Positions 25,493 to 34,977 of a stretch of DNA of 64,000 nt are shown piece by piece. Source of the stretch: Deinococcus sp. Marseille-Q6407. GTDB lineage: Bacteria > Deinococcota > Deinococci > Deinococcales > Deinococcaceae. A program made the translations under genes and the position numbers. Within the stretch, counting starts at the first letter, position 1; each line of letters starts with the position of its first letter. The stretch covers positions 1 to 64,000 of the forward strand of contig NZ_CAMPFU010000007.1 of the NCBI RefSeq assembly GCF_946848805.1, read 5' to 3'. Under the pieces are notes generated by a model that had not been told where the DNA came from, ran no database searches, and saw only the letters and a list, made by a program, of their open reading frames with translations.

Positions 25493-26881
25493 ATGACCAA
25501 TATTCCTTTTCGCCAGCGCTCCTGGCTGGACCGCTATTTCGGGCTGACCGAAAGCGGCACCACCGTCGGCCGCGAGCTGCGGGCTGGCCTGACCACTTTC
25601 CTCACGATGAGCTACGTGCTTTTTGTGAACCCGCAGATTCTCTCGGCGGCCATTGACGTGCCCAACGCCTTCGTGCAGCTGCTGATGGTCACCGCCATCT
25701 CGGCGGCCTTCGGCTCGGCAGTGATGGGGCTGGTGGCCCGCTATCCCTTAGCGCAGGCGCCCAGCATGGGCCTGAACGCTTTTTTTACCTATACCGTGGT
25801 GCTGGGCATGGGCTTGCCGTGGCAGACCGCCCTGGGCGCCGTGTTTATTTCCGGAGCCCTGTTCGTGCTGCTGAGCCTACTGGGGGCCCGGCAGGCCATC
25901 GTGGACGCCATTCCCACTTCGCTCAAGCTGGCCATTACCGGCGGCATCGGGGCCTTTCTGGCCTTTGTAGGCCTGAAAAATGCCGGCATCGTGGTGGGCA
26001 ACGACGCCACGCTGCTGAGCCTGGGGCAGCTGACGGCCGCCCCGGTGTGGCTGGCGCTGTTCGGGCTGGTGGTGTCGGGGGCGCTGATGGCCCGCCGCGT
26101 GACCGCCGCCGTGCTGTGGGGCATTCTGGCCACCACCGTGCTGGCCATCGTGACCGGCGCGCAAGTGTACGCGGGCGGCCCGGACGGCGCCCTGCAGGCG
26201 TTTCCTGGCCTGACCGGCAGTGTGGCCGGCATCATCTCCGCGCCGGTCTGGCCGGGTGACCTGGTGGGCAAGCTGGATATTCCCGGTGCTCTCAGCCTGG
26301 GCGCCCTGAGCGTGATTTTCACGTTCTTCTTCGTGGACTTTTTCGACGCCACCGGCACCCTGACCGGCCTGGCGCAGCGGGCCGGATACATGCAAGAAGG
26401 CCGGCAACTGCCGCGCGCCCGGCGCCTGTTTGCCAGCGACGGCCTGGCCGCCATGTTCGGCGCCGTGATGGGCACTTCGACCACCACCGCCTTTATCGAA
26501 AGTGCCAGCGGCATCGAAGAAGGCGGGCGCACCGGCCTGGTGGCGGTCACGGTGGCCGTGCTGTTCCTGCTGGCCACTTTCCTGTGGCCGCTGGCCGCCG
26601 CCATTCCGGGCGCCGCCACTGCCCCGGCCCTGATTCTGGTGGGTTCGATGATGCTCGAAGGCCTCAAGCACATCGACTGGGAGGACGTCACCGAAGCGCT
26701 GCCGGCGTTTCTCACGCTGCTGTTCATGCCGCTGACCTTTTCTATCGCCAACGGCGTCAGCTTCGGCGTGATCAGCTACTGCGGCCTGAAACTGCTCAGC
26801 GGCAAGGGCCGCGAAGTCAGCCCGGTGCTGTATGTCATCGCCGTGCTACTGCTGCTGCGCTACGTGTACCTGAACGAATAA
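25493..26881 (+). CDS. AzgA/NCS2-type purine (guanine/hypoxanthine/xanthine) permease
   Basis: A 462-residue membrane protein of the AzgA group with 12-14 hydrophobic segments. Family blocks include GLTTFLTMSYVLFVNPQIL (about residues 32-50), APSMGLNAFF (about 84-93) and GTSTTTAFIESASGIEEGGRTG. It should import purine bases with protons. The ATG at 25493 is preceded by AAGGAG (25483-25488). The upstream frame to 25337 is shadow. The leader is structured (25351-25433). Confidence 0.87.
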   Translation: MTNIPFRQRSWLDRYFGLTESGTTVGRELRAGLTTFLTMSYVLFVNPQILSAAIDVPNAFVQLLMVTAISAAFGSAVMGLVARYPLAQAPSMGLNAFFTYTVVLGMGLPWQTALGAVFISGALFVLLSLLGARQAIVDAIPTSLKLAITGGIGAFLAFVGLKNAGIVVGNDATLLSLGQLTAAPVWLALFGLVVSGALMARRVTAAVLWGILATTVLAIVTGAQVYAGGPDGALQAFPGLTGSVAGIISAPVWPGDLVGKLDIPGALSLGALSVIFTFFFVDFFDATGTLTGLAQRAGYMQEGRQLPRARRLFASDGLAAMFGAVMGTSTTTAFIESASGIEEGGRTGLVAVTVAVLFLLATFLWPLAAAIPGAATAPALILVGSMMLEGLKHIDWEDVTEALPAFLTLLFMPLTFSIANGVSFGVISYCGLKLLSGKGREVSPVLYVIAVLLLLRYVYLNE

Positions 26882-26893
26882 TCCTCCCCTTTC

Positions 26894-26941
26894 CCGCCGG
26901 GCGCCGCAGAGCCGAGACAGGCCGCAGCGCCCGGCGGCTTT
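26894..26941 (+). terminator. Hairpin after the purine permease gene
   Basis: A perfect 11-bp stem CCGCCGGGCGC/GCGCCCGGCGG (26894-26904 with 26927-26937) followed by CTTT. The T tract is short, so its strength is uncertain. Confidence 0.5.
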
Positions 26942-26994
26942 GCATGAGGTGGGGGCAGCGACCGGAATGCTCTTTTTCCCCGCCCCGCTCGCCC

Positions 26995-27000
26995 TAGACT
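26995..27000 (+). promoter_or_regulatory. -10 box (TAGACT) for the leaderless MMPL gene
   Basis: TAGACT ends 6 nt before the ATG at 27007; no ribosome site is present. The same hexamer serves lpdA and the GH3 gene. Confidence 0.55.
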
Positions 27001-27006
27001 GCGGCC

Positions 27007-29244
27007 ATGCACCGACTGGCCGACTGGGTCACCCGCGCTCCGAAACAGGTTCTGACCCTCTGGGCCATTTTGCTGGTCCTGGCCGCGCCGCTGGCCTGGC
27101 AGGCCCCCGGCCGCCTGAGCGCCAGCCTGAGCGAACTGCCCAACGCCGAAAGCACCCGCGTCACAGCCGCGCTGCGCGGGCAGTTTGGTGAGCAGGCGCT
27201 CAACTCGGTGCTGCTGGTGTTCAAACCCGGCCCGCAGACGCCGGCAGAGGCAGCTGACCGTTATCAGGCCGGGCTGCGGCAGTTGCCGGGAGTCTCGCGG
27301 GTCCGTTCCAGCGCCGAACTGGGCCTGCAGGCCGCGCCAGGAAGCGAGCTGCCGCCCGGCGCCGAACTGGTGGTGGCACAGATTCCCCTGTACGAGGGCG
27401 CCGACGAGGCGCTGGCCGCCATTCGCCGCTACAGTGATCAGTTCGAGCAGGCCCAGGGAGCCGACATCGGTGTAACCGGCGGGCAGGCGATTGCCGACGA
27501 CTTCACCCACTACGCTGAAGCCGACACCAAGCGCAGCGAACTGACCGCCCTGCCCCTGATCGGCGGGGTACTGCTGCTGGTGTTCGGGGCACTGGTCGCC
27601 AGTGGACTGCCCCTGGTGGTGGGCCTGACCAGCATCACGGTCACGCTGGCGCTGCTGTACCTGCTGACCGGCGTGATGGAAGTGGCGACTTTTGCCCAGA
27701 GCGTGGTGACGATGCTGGGCCTGGGCGCCGGCATCGACTACGCCCTGCTGATGGTGAGCCGCTTCCGCGAGGAACTCGGCCGGGGGCAGAGCAGCGCGGC
27801 GGCCGCGCACACGGCGGTGCTGACGGCCGGCCGCTCGGTGGTCTGGAGCGGCACCACCGTGATGATCGCCATGGCCGGGCTGCTGGTGCCGCCCATTTCC
27901 TTCGTGCAGAGCATCGGCGTGGGCGGGGTACTGACTGTGCTGGTCACGGTGCTGACCGCCGTCACGGTGCTGCCGGCGCTGCTGACCCTGCTGGGCGAAC
28001 GGGTCAACAGCCCCCGGCGCTGGGCGCTGCGGCCCGGCCGGCTGGCGGAAGTCTCGCCCGGATGGCAGCGCTGGGCCTGGACCGTGATGCGCCGGCCCTG
28101 GGCCTGGACCGCAGGCGGCACTGCCCTGCTGCTGCTGCTGGCCTGGCCGGTGACGCAAATTCAGACCGGCTACGGTGGGGCCTGGGGCCTTTCGGCCGGC
28201 ATCGAAAGCCGCGACGCGCTGGAAGATGTGCGCCGGCTGGGAGCCGGGGGGCTGCTCTCGCAGTTCGAGGTGGTGCTGCCGCTGGAACGCCCTTACGTTC
28301 CCGCGCAGGACGCCGAAGCGTTCCGGCAGGTGGCTGAGCGGGCCAGGGCCGTGCCGGGAGTACAGGCGGTCATCAGCCCTTTTCTGAGCGCGGCAGACCT
28401 GCAAGCAGCCGGCGCCGGGAGCGGCAGCGCCCTGAACGGCCTGGAAAGCGCCATCGAGCTGAACCGGCGTTCCTTTTCGGCAGACGGCCGCTGGCTGCGC
28501 CTGACCGTGATTCCCGACCACTACCTGCGCGCCGACGAGATTGACAGGCTGGAACCACAGCTGCGGGCGGCGCTGACGGCCGGCCCACTGCTCCCGCTGA
28601 GCGGCGCCCCGCTGCTGGGCGGCGCACCCATCGGTGAACGCGAGTTCAGCCATGAGGTGACCGGGGCACTCCCGGCCGTGATGTTCAGCGTCTTTGCGGC
28701 CACTTTCGTGCTGCTGTTGCTGGCGTTCCGCAGCCTGGTGGTGCCGGTCAAGAGCATTCTGCTCAACGGGCTGACGGTGGCCGCCGCGACCGGCGTGGTG
28801 GCGGCAGTGCAGCGGGGTCCGCTGGGCGCGTGGCTGGGCTTTCCGCCCGGCAGTGAAGTGATGGACGCCATGCTGCCCCTGCTGCTGTTCACGGTGATGT
28901 TCGGCCTCAGCATGGACTACGAGATTTTCCTGATTTCACGGGTTCACGAAGGGGTACAGGCCGGGCTGAACAACGACGAGGCTGTGGCGCAGGCTCTGGG
29001 CCGCACCGCCCGCATCATCACCTCGGCGGCCCTGATCATGTTTATCGTGTTCGCCGCTTTTATTGCCGGCCGGGTGGTGCTGACCAAGAGCATCGGCCTG
29101 GGGCTGGCCACGGCCGTGCTGCTGGACGCCACCCTGGTCCGGCTGACCCTGGTGCCGGCGGTGCTGCGGCTGGCCGGGCACTGGAACTGGTGGCTGCCCC
29201 CCTGGCTGGACCGCTGGCTGCCCCGGGTAAACCTCAAACATTAA
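27007..29244 (+). CDS. MMPL/RND-family membrane transporter
   Basis: A 745-residue protein with the MMPL layout: one N-terminal helix, an extracytoplasmic domain, a five-helix bundle, then the same arrangement again (12 helices in all). Family blocks are [20 protein letters not shown] in the first half and [18 protein letters not shown] in the second. In actinobacteria such proteins export lipids; in Deinococcus the substrate is unknown. A leaderless start is likely (TAGACT 6 nt upstream). Confidence 0.87.
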   Translation: MHRLADWVTRAPKQVLTLWAILLVLAAPLAWQAPGRLSASLSELPNAESTRVTAALRGQFGEQALNSVLLVFKPGPQTPAEAADRYQAGLRQLPGVSRVRSSAELGLQAAPGSELPPGAELVVAQIPLYEGADEALAAIRRYSDQFEQAQGADIGVTGGQAIADDFTHYAEADTKRSELTALPLIGGVLLLVFGALVASGLPLVVGLTSITVTLALLYLLTGVMEVATFAQSVVTMLGLGAGIDYALLMVSRFREELGRGQSSAAAAHTAVLTAGRSVVWSGTTVMIAMAGLLVPPISFVQSIGVGGVLTVLVTVLTAVTVLPALLTLLGERVNSPRRWALRPGRLAEVSPGWQRWAWTVMRRPWAWTAGGTALLLLLAWPVTQIQTGYGGAWGLSAGIESRDALEDVRRLGAGGLLSQFEVVLPLERPYVPAQDAEAFRQVAERARAVPGVQAVISPFLSAADLQAAGAGSGSALNGLESAIELNRRSFSADGRWLRLTVIPDHYLRADEIDRLEPQLRAALTAGPLLPLSGAPLLGGAPIGEREFSHEVTGALPAVMFSVFAATFVLLLLAFRSLVVPVKSILLNGLTVAAATGVVAAVQRGPLGAWLGFPPGSEVMDAMLPLLLFTVMFGLSMDYEIFLISRVHEGVQAGLNNDEAVAQALGRTARIITSAALIMFIVFAAFIAGRVVLTKSIGLGLATAVLLDATLVRLTLVPAVLRLAGHWNWWLPPWLDRWLPRVNLKH

Positions 29245-29273
29245 CCTGCTGCGGCAGGGCAATGCGGCTGCGT

Positions 29274-29279
29274 TAGGGT
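29274..29279 (+). promoter_or_regulatory. -10 box (TAGGGT) for the leaderless cation-exchanger gene
   Basis: TAGGGT ends 5 nt before the ATG at 29285. Confidence 0.45.
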
Positions 29280-29284
29280 GGCGT

Positions 29285-30229
29285 ATGGCATTTGTTCTGG
29301 TGGTGCTGGGCGCGGCCCTGCTGTATCTCGGCGGCAACCTCTTGGTCAGTAACGCTTCGGCGCTGGCCCGCTCCTTCGGGCTGACCCCTTACGTGGTGGG
29401 GCTGACAGTGGTGGCCTTCGGCACCTCCAGCCCGGAGCTGGCCGCCACGCTCTCATCGAGCCTGGCCGGCACCGCCGACATGGCGCTGGGCAACGTGGTG
29501 GGCAGCAACATCGCCAACATCGGCCTGATTTTGGGGCTGACCGCCCTGGTCTATCCTCTGGTCAGCCGCCGTGAGACGGTGACGCGCGAATTGCCGGTGA
29601 TGCTGGCGGTATCGCTGCTGCTGTGGCCGGTGGTGCAGGGCGGTGTCAGCCGGGCCGAGGGCGCCCTGCTGGTCGGGCTGCTGCTGGTCTATCTGGTCTG
29701 GCAACTGCGCCAGGGCCGCGCGGGGACTGCTGGCGCAGAAGAGGCACAGGAGGCAGCCGCCCCAGAGGAAACACTGGAAGCAGCCCCATCACGTGGCCGC
29801 GCCGTTCTGGGCGCCGCATTGGGGGTTGCCCTGCTGGTGGGCGGAGCGCAGGCGCTGGTTTCGGGGGCCACCACCATCGCCCAGGGCTTTGGAATTTCCG
29901 AGCGGGTGATCGGCCTGACCATGCTGGCGCTGGGCACTAGCCTGCCAGAACTGGCCAGCAGCCTGATTGCAGCGGCGCGGCACGAAACCGACCTGATTCT
30001 GGGCGGCATCATCGGCTCGAACATCTTCAACATCCTGGCGATTCTGGGCCTGACTGCCCTGGTACGCCCGCTGCCAGTCGATGTCGCAGCCACGCAGGGC
30101 GATATCGCGGTGATGCTGGCCTTCACGGCGGCCCTGCTGGCGCTGATGTGGCGCCGTGCCCGCCTGGGCAAGCTGGGCGGCGCCTTGCTGCTGGCCGGGT
30201 ACGCCGCCTACACCTGGTCACTGTTCTGA
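29285..30229 (+). CDS. Calcium/sodium antiporter (YrbG/CaCA family)
   Basis: A 314-residue protein with about ten membrane segments in two inverted halves. Both alpha repeats are clear: VVAFGTSSPELAATLSS (about residues 39-55) and MLALGTSLPELASSLIAA (about 212-229), each followed by a GNVVGSNIANI / GGIIGSNIFNI block. It should exchange Ca2+ against Na+ or H+. The acidic central linker (EEAQEAAAPEETLE) may be the cytoplasmic loop. Its 3' end overlaps the convergent methyltransferase gene by 12 bases. Confidence 0.88.
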   Translation: MAFVLVVLGAALLYLGGNLLVSNASALARSFGLTPYVVGLTVVAFGTSSPELAATLSSSLAGTADMALGNVVGSNIANIGLILGLTALVYPLVSRRETVTRELPVMLAVSLLLWPVVQGGVSRAEGALLVGLLLVYLVWQLRQGRAGTAGAEEAQEAAAPEETLEAAPSRGRAVLGAALGVALLVGGAQALVSGATTIAQGFGISERVIGLTMLALGTSLPELASSLIAAARHETDLILGGIIGSNIFNILAILGLTALVRPLPVDVAATQGDIAVMLAFTAALLALMWRRARLGKLGGALLLAGYAAYTWSLF

Positions 30230-31081
30230 ATCTGAAGAATCAGGCTTCCCGGCCACTGCCTGGCCGCCCGGTGCCCGCCCCGCCGCCAGCAGCAGCGGCA
30301 CGTTGAAAGTCACCGCTGGCCCTTCCTCTGTGCCGGCACCGGCGCCAGGGGCAAAATAGGGCGCCAGTTCCGCCAGATGAGCTTCGCGCAGTTGCTCTAC
30401 CGTTTCCGGCGGCAGCCCCCGCAGCGGCAACCCTTCCAGCCCGTGCACGATATGGTCCCAGCGCTCCTGCGGTGAAGCCAGCGCCAGCGGCAAGTCCAGC
30501 GCTTCCAGCCGCAGGTCCACGAAGCCGGCCGCCGTCAGCAGCTCGGCGGCAGTCGCCAGCGACCCGATCCGGGCGGCCGGCGGCACCGGCGGCTTCAGGC
30601 CCAGCGGGGCCAGCTGGGCCGCCCACAACTCCGGAAGCGGCGTCATCAGGGACCCGCGAAATGAGCTGAACACTGCCTGCCCGCCGGGCCGCAGCACCCT
30701 GTGCCACTCCTGCAGGCCGGCCGGCATATCCGGCAGGAAAAACAACCCAGCCGCGCACAATACGCCGTCCTGGCTGCGATCCGGTACCGGCAGCTGGGCG
30801 CCGTCCGCCTGGGCATACCGCAGCTGCGGCGGGTCGGCCGGCGACCGGGCAGAGGCCAGCATGGCGCCGCTCAGGTCGGTGGCCAGCACCGCGCCTTCCG
30901 CCCCCACCGCCGCGGCCAGCGAGCGGGCGGCCTCGCCGGTGCCGGTCGCCACATCCAGCCAGCGCTCGCCGGGGCGCGGCGCGGCCCAGCGCACCAGTTC
31001 GCGGGCACTGAGGGCCAGGAAACTCAGCGAGCCATAGCCCGGGGCAATGGCGTCACAGTCGGCCAGGGTCGCGCGCGGCAT
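30218..31081 (-). CDS. SAM-dependent class I methyltransferase
   Basis: A 287-residue protein from ATG 31081. Motif I is WLDVATGTGEAARSLA (SAM binding, about residue 40), then VLATDLSGAMLASAR, QADGAQLPVPD and the RVLRPGGQAVFSSF post-motif block. It looks like the UbiE/Methyltransf_11 group; the substrate is unknown. It starts 16 nt after the stop of the upstream gene (31098) and is probably co-transcribed with it. Confidence 0.8.
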   Translation of the reverse strand: MPRATLADCDAIAPGYGSLSFLALSARELVRWAAPRPGERWLDVATGTGEAARSLAAAVGAEGAVLATDLSGAMLASARSPADPPQLRYAQADGAQLPVPDRSQDGVLCAAGLFFLPDMPAGLQEWHRVLRPGGQAVFSSFRGSLMTPLPELWAAQLAPLGLKPPVPPAARIGSLATAAELLTAAGFVDLRLEALDLPLALASPQERWDHIVHGLEGLPLRGLPPETVEQLREAHLAELAPYFAPGAGAGTEEGPAVTFNVPLLLAAGRAPGGQAVAGKPDSSDSEQ

Positions 31082-31097
31082 GCCCGGTAGCCCCGCC

Positions 31098-32450
31098 TCA
31101 GTTCTGGAGCCGCAGCGCCGCCAGCTCGGCGGGCAGCTCGTCCAGATAGATGTCGGCCCAGTGATCGCCGTCAAAAGTCACCTGGGACTCGAACAGCAGC
31201 TCGTTGGGGTTCTCGGCGTCCTCGATGGCGTCCAGCGGCACGTCCAGTTTCAGGCCCAGCGGCACCGGGAAGTCGGCAGCCGGCACCCCGGCCAGAAAAG
31301 GCGCCGTTTCCTCGTAGGCATCTACCAGCGCGGTGCGGGCAAACTCGGCCCAGCGCGCCGGGTCGCCGGCACCGGTGCGTTCCAGCAGCTGCCCACGCAG
31401 GCGGCTGCCCTGCTCCTCATCCACCTCTTCCTCGTCCCAGCTGACGCGGCCATCGGCCATCACGGTGAACTCGGTGGTGCCCAAGTCCAGAATCTGGTTA
31501 AAGAATTCACTCAGCTCCGACTCGGTCGGCTCGGCGCTGGGGTCCACGTAGGAGTACCAGACTGCACCGTCGGGGCTGAATTCGGTGCTGCCCTGGCCCA
31601 CCAAAATGGCCAGATCACCCCATTCACCGACCGGGGCAGTCAGTGGAGTATTCAGCGGCGAACGCTGGCGCAGTTCGAAGGTCAGGCGGCGTGCAGCGGG
31701 AACACCCTGCGGCAGTGCCCGGCCTTCCTCGTCGGCCCACTCGGTGCGCTCAATCATCTGCTGGTGCGCCTCTGCCCAGCTTGCCTCGTCGCGGCCGTGC
31801 AGGGTCAGGGCCAGCAGTTCCAGGGTGCCCAGCAACTCGGCGGGCGGCTCGGGATCCACAGTGACCAGCCCTTCGCGGTGGTGCGTCACCTGATACACCG
31901 CTTCCAGTTCGCCGCGCTCACGGGCGATGGGGTGCTGCATCAGGAATTTCAGGCCGCGTTCGCCCATTTCGGCGGCCGGCAGCGGTTCCCAGCTCTGGCC
32001 CCCAAACGACACTTCCTGTTCACGCAGGCGTAGGGCCGTCTGGCCGCCGCTGCTCTCGTTGCCGCTCAGTGCTTCACTGTCCAGCAGGAAAAAGCGGCTG
32101 GCCGTCTCATCGTCCCGGTCCCGCAGCGAGCGGGGGTCGAACCCGGTCAGCAGTTCGCCGCTCAGCCGCAGCCGCTCCGGCACAGCGATGGCTTCCACGT
32201 CGTCCACGCTGTTGAGGTAATCGGTAGGGCGCCCGGCGGCCACCCAGCGGGTACGGTAATCGGCTGCCCAGCCACCGGGGCTCGGCAGGCTGTCCAGCAG
32301 ACCTTCTTCCAGGGTGCGGGCCAGCCCGCTGTTCTCGGGGGCACGCAGCCACTCCAGCTGCCAGCCTTCTTCACGTGGCTGAGCGACGACTTCAAAAGAA
32401 TAGGACTGCGGCATCAGGCCCAGTTGTTTGCGGCGTTTGGCTTCTCCCAT
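31098..32450 (-). CDS. Hypothetical protein, 450 residues, acidic
   Basis: I do not recognise a family. The protein starts MGEAKRRKQLGLMP, a basic N-terminal tag often seen in conserved hypotheticals, and then becomes strongly acidic with many Glu/Asp/Leu (EEEVDEEQG near residue 340). There is no signal peptide or membrane segment, so it is cytoplasmic. TACCCT lies 7 nt before the ATG, suggesting a leaderless mRNA. It is followed closely by the methyltransferase gene, a possible partner or modifier; the intact length and codon use argue that it is real. Confidence 0.7.
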   Translation of the reverse strand: MGEAKRRKQLGLMPQSYSFEVVAQPREEGWQLEWLRAPENSGLARTLEEGLLDSLPSPGGWAADYRTRWVAAGRPTDYLNSVDDVEAIAVPERLRLSGELLTGFDPRSLRDRDDETASRFFLLDSEALSGNESSGGQTALRLREQEVSFGGQSWEPLPAAEMGERGLKFLMQHPIARERGELEAVYQVTHHREGLVTVDPEPPAELLGTLELLALTLHGRDEASWAEAHQQMIERTEWADEEGRALPQGVPAARRLTFELRQRSPLNTPLTAPVGEWGDLAILVGQGSTEFSPDGAVWYSYVDPSAEPTESELSEFFNQILDLGTTEFTVMADGRVSWDEEEVDEEQGSRLRGQLLERTGAGDPARWAEFARTALVDAYEETAPFLAGVPAADFPVPLGLKLDVPLDAIEDAENPNELLFESQVTFDGDHWADIYLDELPAELAALRLQN

Positions 32451-32457
32451 GTACTGC

Positions 32458-32463
32458 AGGGTA
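32458..32463 (-). promoter_or_regulatory. -10 box (TACCCT) for the leaderless hypothetical gene
   Basis: TACCCT on the minus strand ends 7 nt before the ATG at 32450. Confidence 0.35.
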
Positions 32464-32788
32464 GCGCGGCGACCGGGCCTGACCCACCGGGCGAACCCGC
32501 CTTCATTTCCGCTTCATCTTTTAGGTCACTGCTGTCCTTTCTCTGGAGCCGGAACCAGCCGTCTAAAAATGCTCGGTCGTGACAGAGGCCTCAGAACAAG
32601 GCCGACAGCATTTCCAACATTTTTTAGCTGCCCAGCAGGAAAAATAGGTGACCCTGGACAGCTACGCAATTCTTCCCTTAAGCAGAAATGAATGAAGGGC
32701 AAGTGTCCAAAGAGCGCTGACGGCGCCTTTTCCTTTATAGGGCGCCGAAGTGTAAGACAGTGGTGAGGAGAGGATGCCCATTCTAAAG
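32464..32788. other. Intergenic stretch next to IS copy 3
   Basis: No gene is supported here. The only structure I see is an inverted repeat CGGCGCC / GGCGCCG (32721-32727 with 32741-32747) with a 13-nt loop and no clear T tract. Short frames in this stretch have no ribosome site or recognisable content. Confidence 0.5.
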
Positions 32789-33939
32789 CTCATAACTTGC
32801 ACCTTGCATAGCTGAGCGAATAGCCGTGCTGGAGAAGAAATTCTCGTTCTTTTTGGAGCTGACTCAGAAGATGGTTGAGCCTGACTACGGGGAACAGGGT
32901 GTAGAGGGCCAGGCGTGCCGCCTCTTTCAAGGTCATGTCCTCAGAGCGGTACAGCATGGTCAGGGTGAAGGCCAGGAAGACCATCAAAATCCAGCGGTCC
33001 AGACCCCTGGCAGTTCGCAGCGCGAACTGCGCCAACCCAAACTGATGCTTTCCCTCCTTAAAAAAGGATTCCAGCGCCCAGCGCCGTTTTCCTTCGGCCA
33101 GGATGTCATCCCCCTCTAACAGCTCAGACGACACCGCGAAGAATTCGCGGTCCCCACGGTCCATCCTCCCCAGAGACAGCGTTTCCAGAGGCCAGTTGGC
33201 GAGGTTGACGTACCCCCCATGCGGACAGTCCGCAACCGTCACCTGTCCAGGATGATCCGTGCGCCGGTTACTCCTCACACCCACCACGAACTCGAAACCG
33301 AGACGCTGCACACCGTCCAGAAAGACAGCGGATTCGAATCCACTGTCTGCCAGTACGCAGACCTGAAAGCGTTTCCCGACGAAGTCTGGCACCTCTTCCA
33401 GCAGGTCAAGGGCTAACGTGACGGGAGTGCTGGTGTACTTGCCCTGGTAGACCCGGTAAGAAATGGGGAACTTCAGTTCCCCATATTCGGCGAACAGGAC
33501 CACCAGATGGATGCCGTGCCTGCCGTTGTAGACGCTGACGTAGGGCAGCTGAATTCCCACCTTTTCCACCGTGGTCAGATCCACGCTGAGCCGCAGACGA
33601 GGTCTGCGTTTGTGACGAGCTGTATCCAGCAGGATGCGCCACTGGAAGTCCTGCATCTCTTCCCGGCAGCGGTCTGAATCCCAGTCATAGACGTTGAAGA
33701 AGCGACTCAGTGCACTGGGGCTGACTCCCTCAGCCTGGCTGAACTTGGTCTTCTGACCTGGACTGTGGAAGAGGTGCAGCGAAGCCTGGAGGCTTCGCCG
33801 TTGGTACAGCGTCTCTGGAATGTCCAGAATCCGCTGTGAGAGAATATGGGTGCGCTCCCCTGAAACCTGTTTGTACACACTTCCAGAATTTCAGCTCTGG
33901 GAGCGCTTTTTGTCCGCCTATTCAGGTGCAAGTTCTGAG
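32789..33939 (-). mobile_element. IS4-type insertion sequence, 1151 bp (copy 3, complete)
   Basis: The ends are CTCATAACTTGCACCT at 32789 and, on the other strand, CTCAGAACTTGCACCT ending at 33939. Same length and orientation as copy 2. No clear target duplication (left flank CATTCTAAAG, right flank TTAAGCGTTT). It sits 98 bp upstream of the chemosensory operon. Confidence 0.92.
32790..33878 (-). CDS. IS4-family DDE transposase (copy 3)
   Basis: A 362-residue transposase, GTG start at 33878. The catalytic residues are conserved with copy 2: Asp100 in SVDLTTVEK, Asp178 in VLADSGFES and Glu270 in [15 protein letters not shown]. The differences from copy 2 are scattered conservative substitutions (for example the VGKRFQV/IKKRFRV stretch), so the copies did not arise from a very recent single event. 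Intact reading frame. Confidence 0.9.
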   Translation of the reverse strand: MYKQVSGERTHILSQRILDIPETLYQRRSLQASLHLFHSPGQKTKFSQAEGVSPSALSRFFNVYDWDSDRCREEMQDFQWRILLDTARHKRRPRLRLSVDLTTVEKVGIQLPYVSVYNGRHGIHLVVLFAEYGELKFPISYRVYQGKYTSTPVTLALDLLEEVPDFVGKRFQVCVLADSGFESAVFLDGVQRLGFEFVVGVRSNRRTDHPGQVTVADCPHGGYVNLANWPLETLSLGRMDRGDREFFAVSSELLEGDDILAEGKRRWALESFFKEGKHQFGLAQFALRTARGLDRWILMVFLAFTLTMLYRSEDMTLKEAARLALYTLFPVVRLNHLLSQLQKEREFLLQHGYSLSYARCKL

Positions 33940-33975
33940 TTAAGCGTTTATAAGGAGCTGAGACTGTCGCGGCAG

Positions 33976-33996
33976 CCTGTTCCAGGCCTGTTCCAG
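33976..33996 (+). repeat. Tandem CCTGTTCCAG repeat before the chemosensory operon
   Basis: CCTGTTCCAG occurs at 33976-33985 and 33987-33996 (11-bp period, about one helical turn). It lies between the IS end and the ribosome site at 34022-34029, so it could be a binding site or a slipped duplication. Confidence 0.5.
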
Positions 33997-34037
33997 CGGC
34001 TTCGGCCCCGACTCTTAACTTCTGGAGGAGCATCCCG

Positions 34038-34397
34038 ATGGCAAAAATTCTACTGGTTGACGATTCCCCCGCCGATATCCGTTTCATGACCGAGGTGCTG
34101 CGTGGCATGGGTCACACCGTGGCCAGCACCAGCGACCCCGCTGAGGCGGAAGGCGCCATCGGCAGCGAAGATCCGGATCTGGTCCTGCTGGATGTGGTGA
34201 TGCCCGGCCGCAACGGCTACGAGGTGCTGCGCGGAATCAAGCGCGAATTCCCCAACCCCAGTTTCAAGGTGGTATTCGTCTCGTCCAAGGGCAGCGAAAC
34301 CGACCTGAAGTGGAGCCTGCGTCAGGGCGCTGCCGACTACATCATCAAGCCTTACACCCCGGCGGATGTGCAGACGGTCCTGAGCCGGCACCTCTGA
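34038..34397 (+). CDS. Single-domain response regulator (CheY/PilG-PilH-like)
   Basis: A 119-residue receiver domain. The acidic pocket is Asp8-Asp9, the phosphoacceptor Asp52 (VLLDVVMPG) and the conserved Lys104 (IIKPYTP). No output domain, so it acts by protein contact, as PilG/PilH do in type IV pilus systems. The ATG at 34038 has a strong GGAGGAG site (34023-34029). First gene of the operon 34038-42132. Confidence 0.87.
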   Translation: MAKILLVDDSPADIRFMTEVLRGMGHTVASTSDPAEAEGAIGSEDPDLVLLDVVMPGRNGYEVLRGIKREFPNPSFKVVFVSSKGSETDLKWSLRQGAADYIIKPYTPADVQTVLSRHL

Positions 34398-34420
34398 GCC
34401 CCTACAGGAGCTACTGAACC

Positions 34421-34837
34421 ATGGCCGAACGTCTGCTGCTGTTCCGTTATCAGGACGAGGTCCTGGGCCTGCCGGCCAACCTGAGCCGCGAAGTGATCGA
34501 AATTGACCGGGTGGCCCCCTTGCCCGGCGGCCGCGGCGGGTTGGCCGGGCTGGTGGTGGCTGGCGGACAGGCCCGGCCTCTGCTGGACCTGCACCTGCTG
34601 GCAGGTTTGCCGCGCCACCACGCTTCGCTGGGGCTGGTCGCCCAGATCGGCGAGGACCTGCTGGTTTTGCCGATGGACGAAGTGGTGGGCAACCTCGTCA
34701 GCGAGGACAGCCTCAGCACCTCGGAAATGCTTTCCGCGCCCCAGCCTACCGGCGATTATCGCCTGGACTTCAGTGTCCGGGTCATTAACCCCGGCGTGCT
34801 GAGCAGCACCTTGCAGGCCCGCCTGACTCCGGTCTGA
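34421..34837 (+). CDS. CheW-like coupling protein (PilI-like)
   Basis: A 138-residue CheW domain (about residues 4-136). It links the methyl-accepting receptor encoded downstream to the CheA kinase. Visible blocks are LLLFRYQDEVLGLPA and GLVVAGGQARPLLDLHLLAGL, equivalent to the CheW core, although the usual RG-x-I-P-x-V-D-L block is degenerate. The ATG at 34421 has CAGGAG 10 nt upstream. Confidence 0.78.
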   Translation: MAERLLLFRYQDEVLGLPANLSREVIEIDRVAPLPGGRGGLAGLVVAGGQARPLLDLHLLAGLPRHHASLGLVAQIGEDLLVLPMDEVVGNLVSEDSLSTSEMLSAPQPTGDYRLDFSVRVINPGVLSSTLQARLTPV

Positions 34838-34977
34838 AGCTCTGGCTCTGTCGCAGTTCACTCAACCCGCCTTTTCTGCCTTTTCTTTCTTGCCCGGGTC
34901 ACGGCGGCTTCCCGCACCACCTCTGAAACTGCCCCTGATCCCGTGACGGCGCCCCAGGGCCCCAAGGAACTCACACC

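Noticed and set aside
32464..32788. Small coding gene between the hypothetical gene and IS copy 3
   Set aside because: The longest frame (32428-32691) overlaps the start of a supported gene on the other strand and has no ribosome site or recognisable content.
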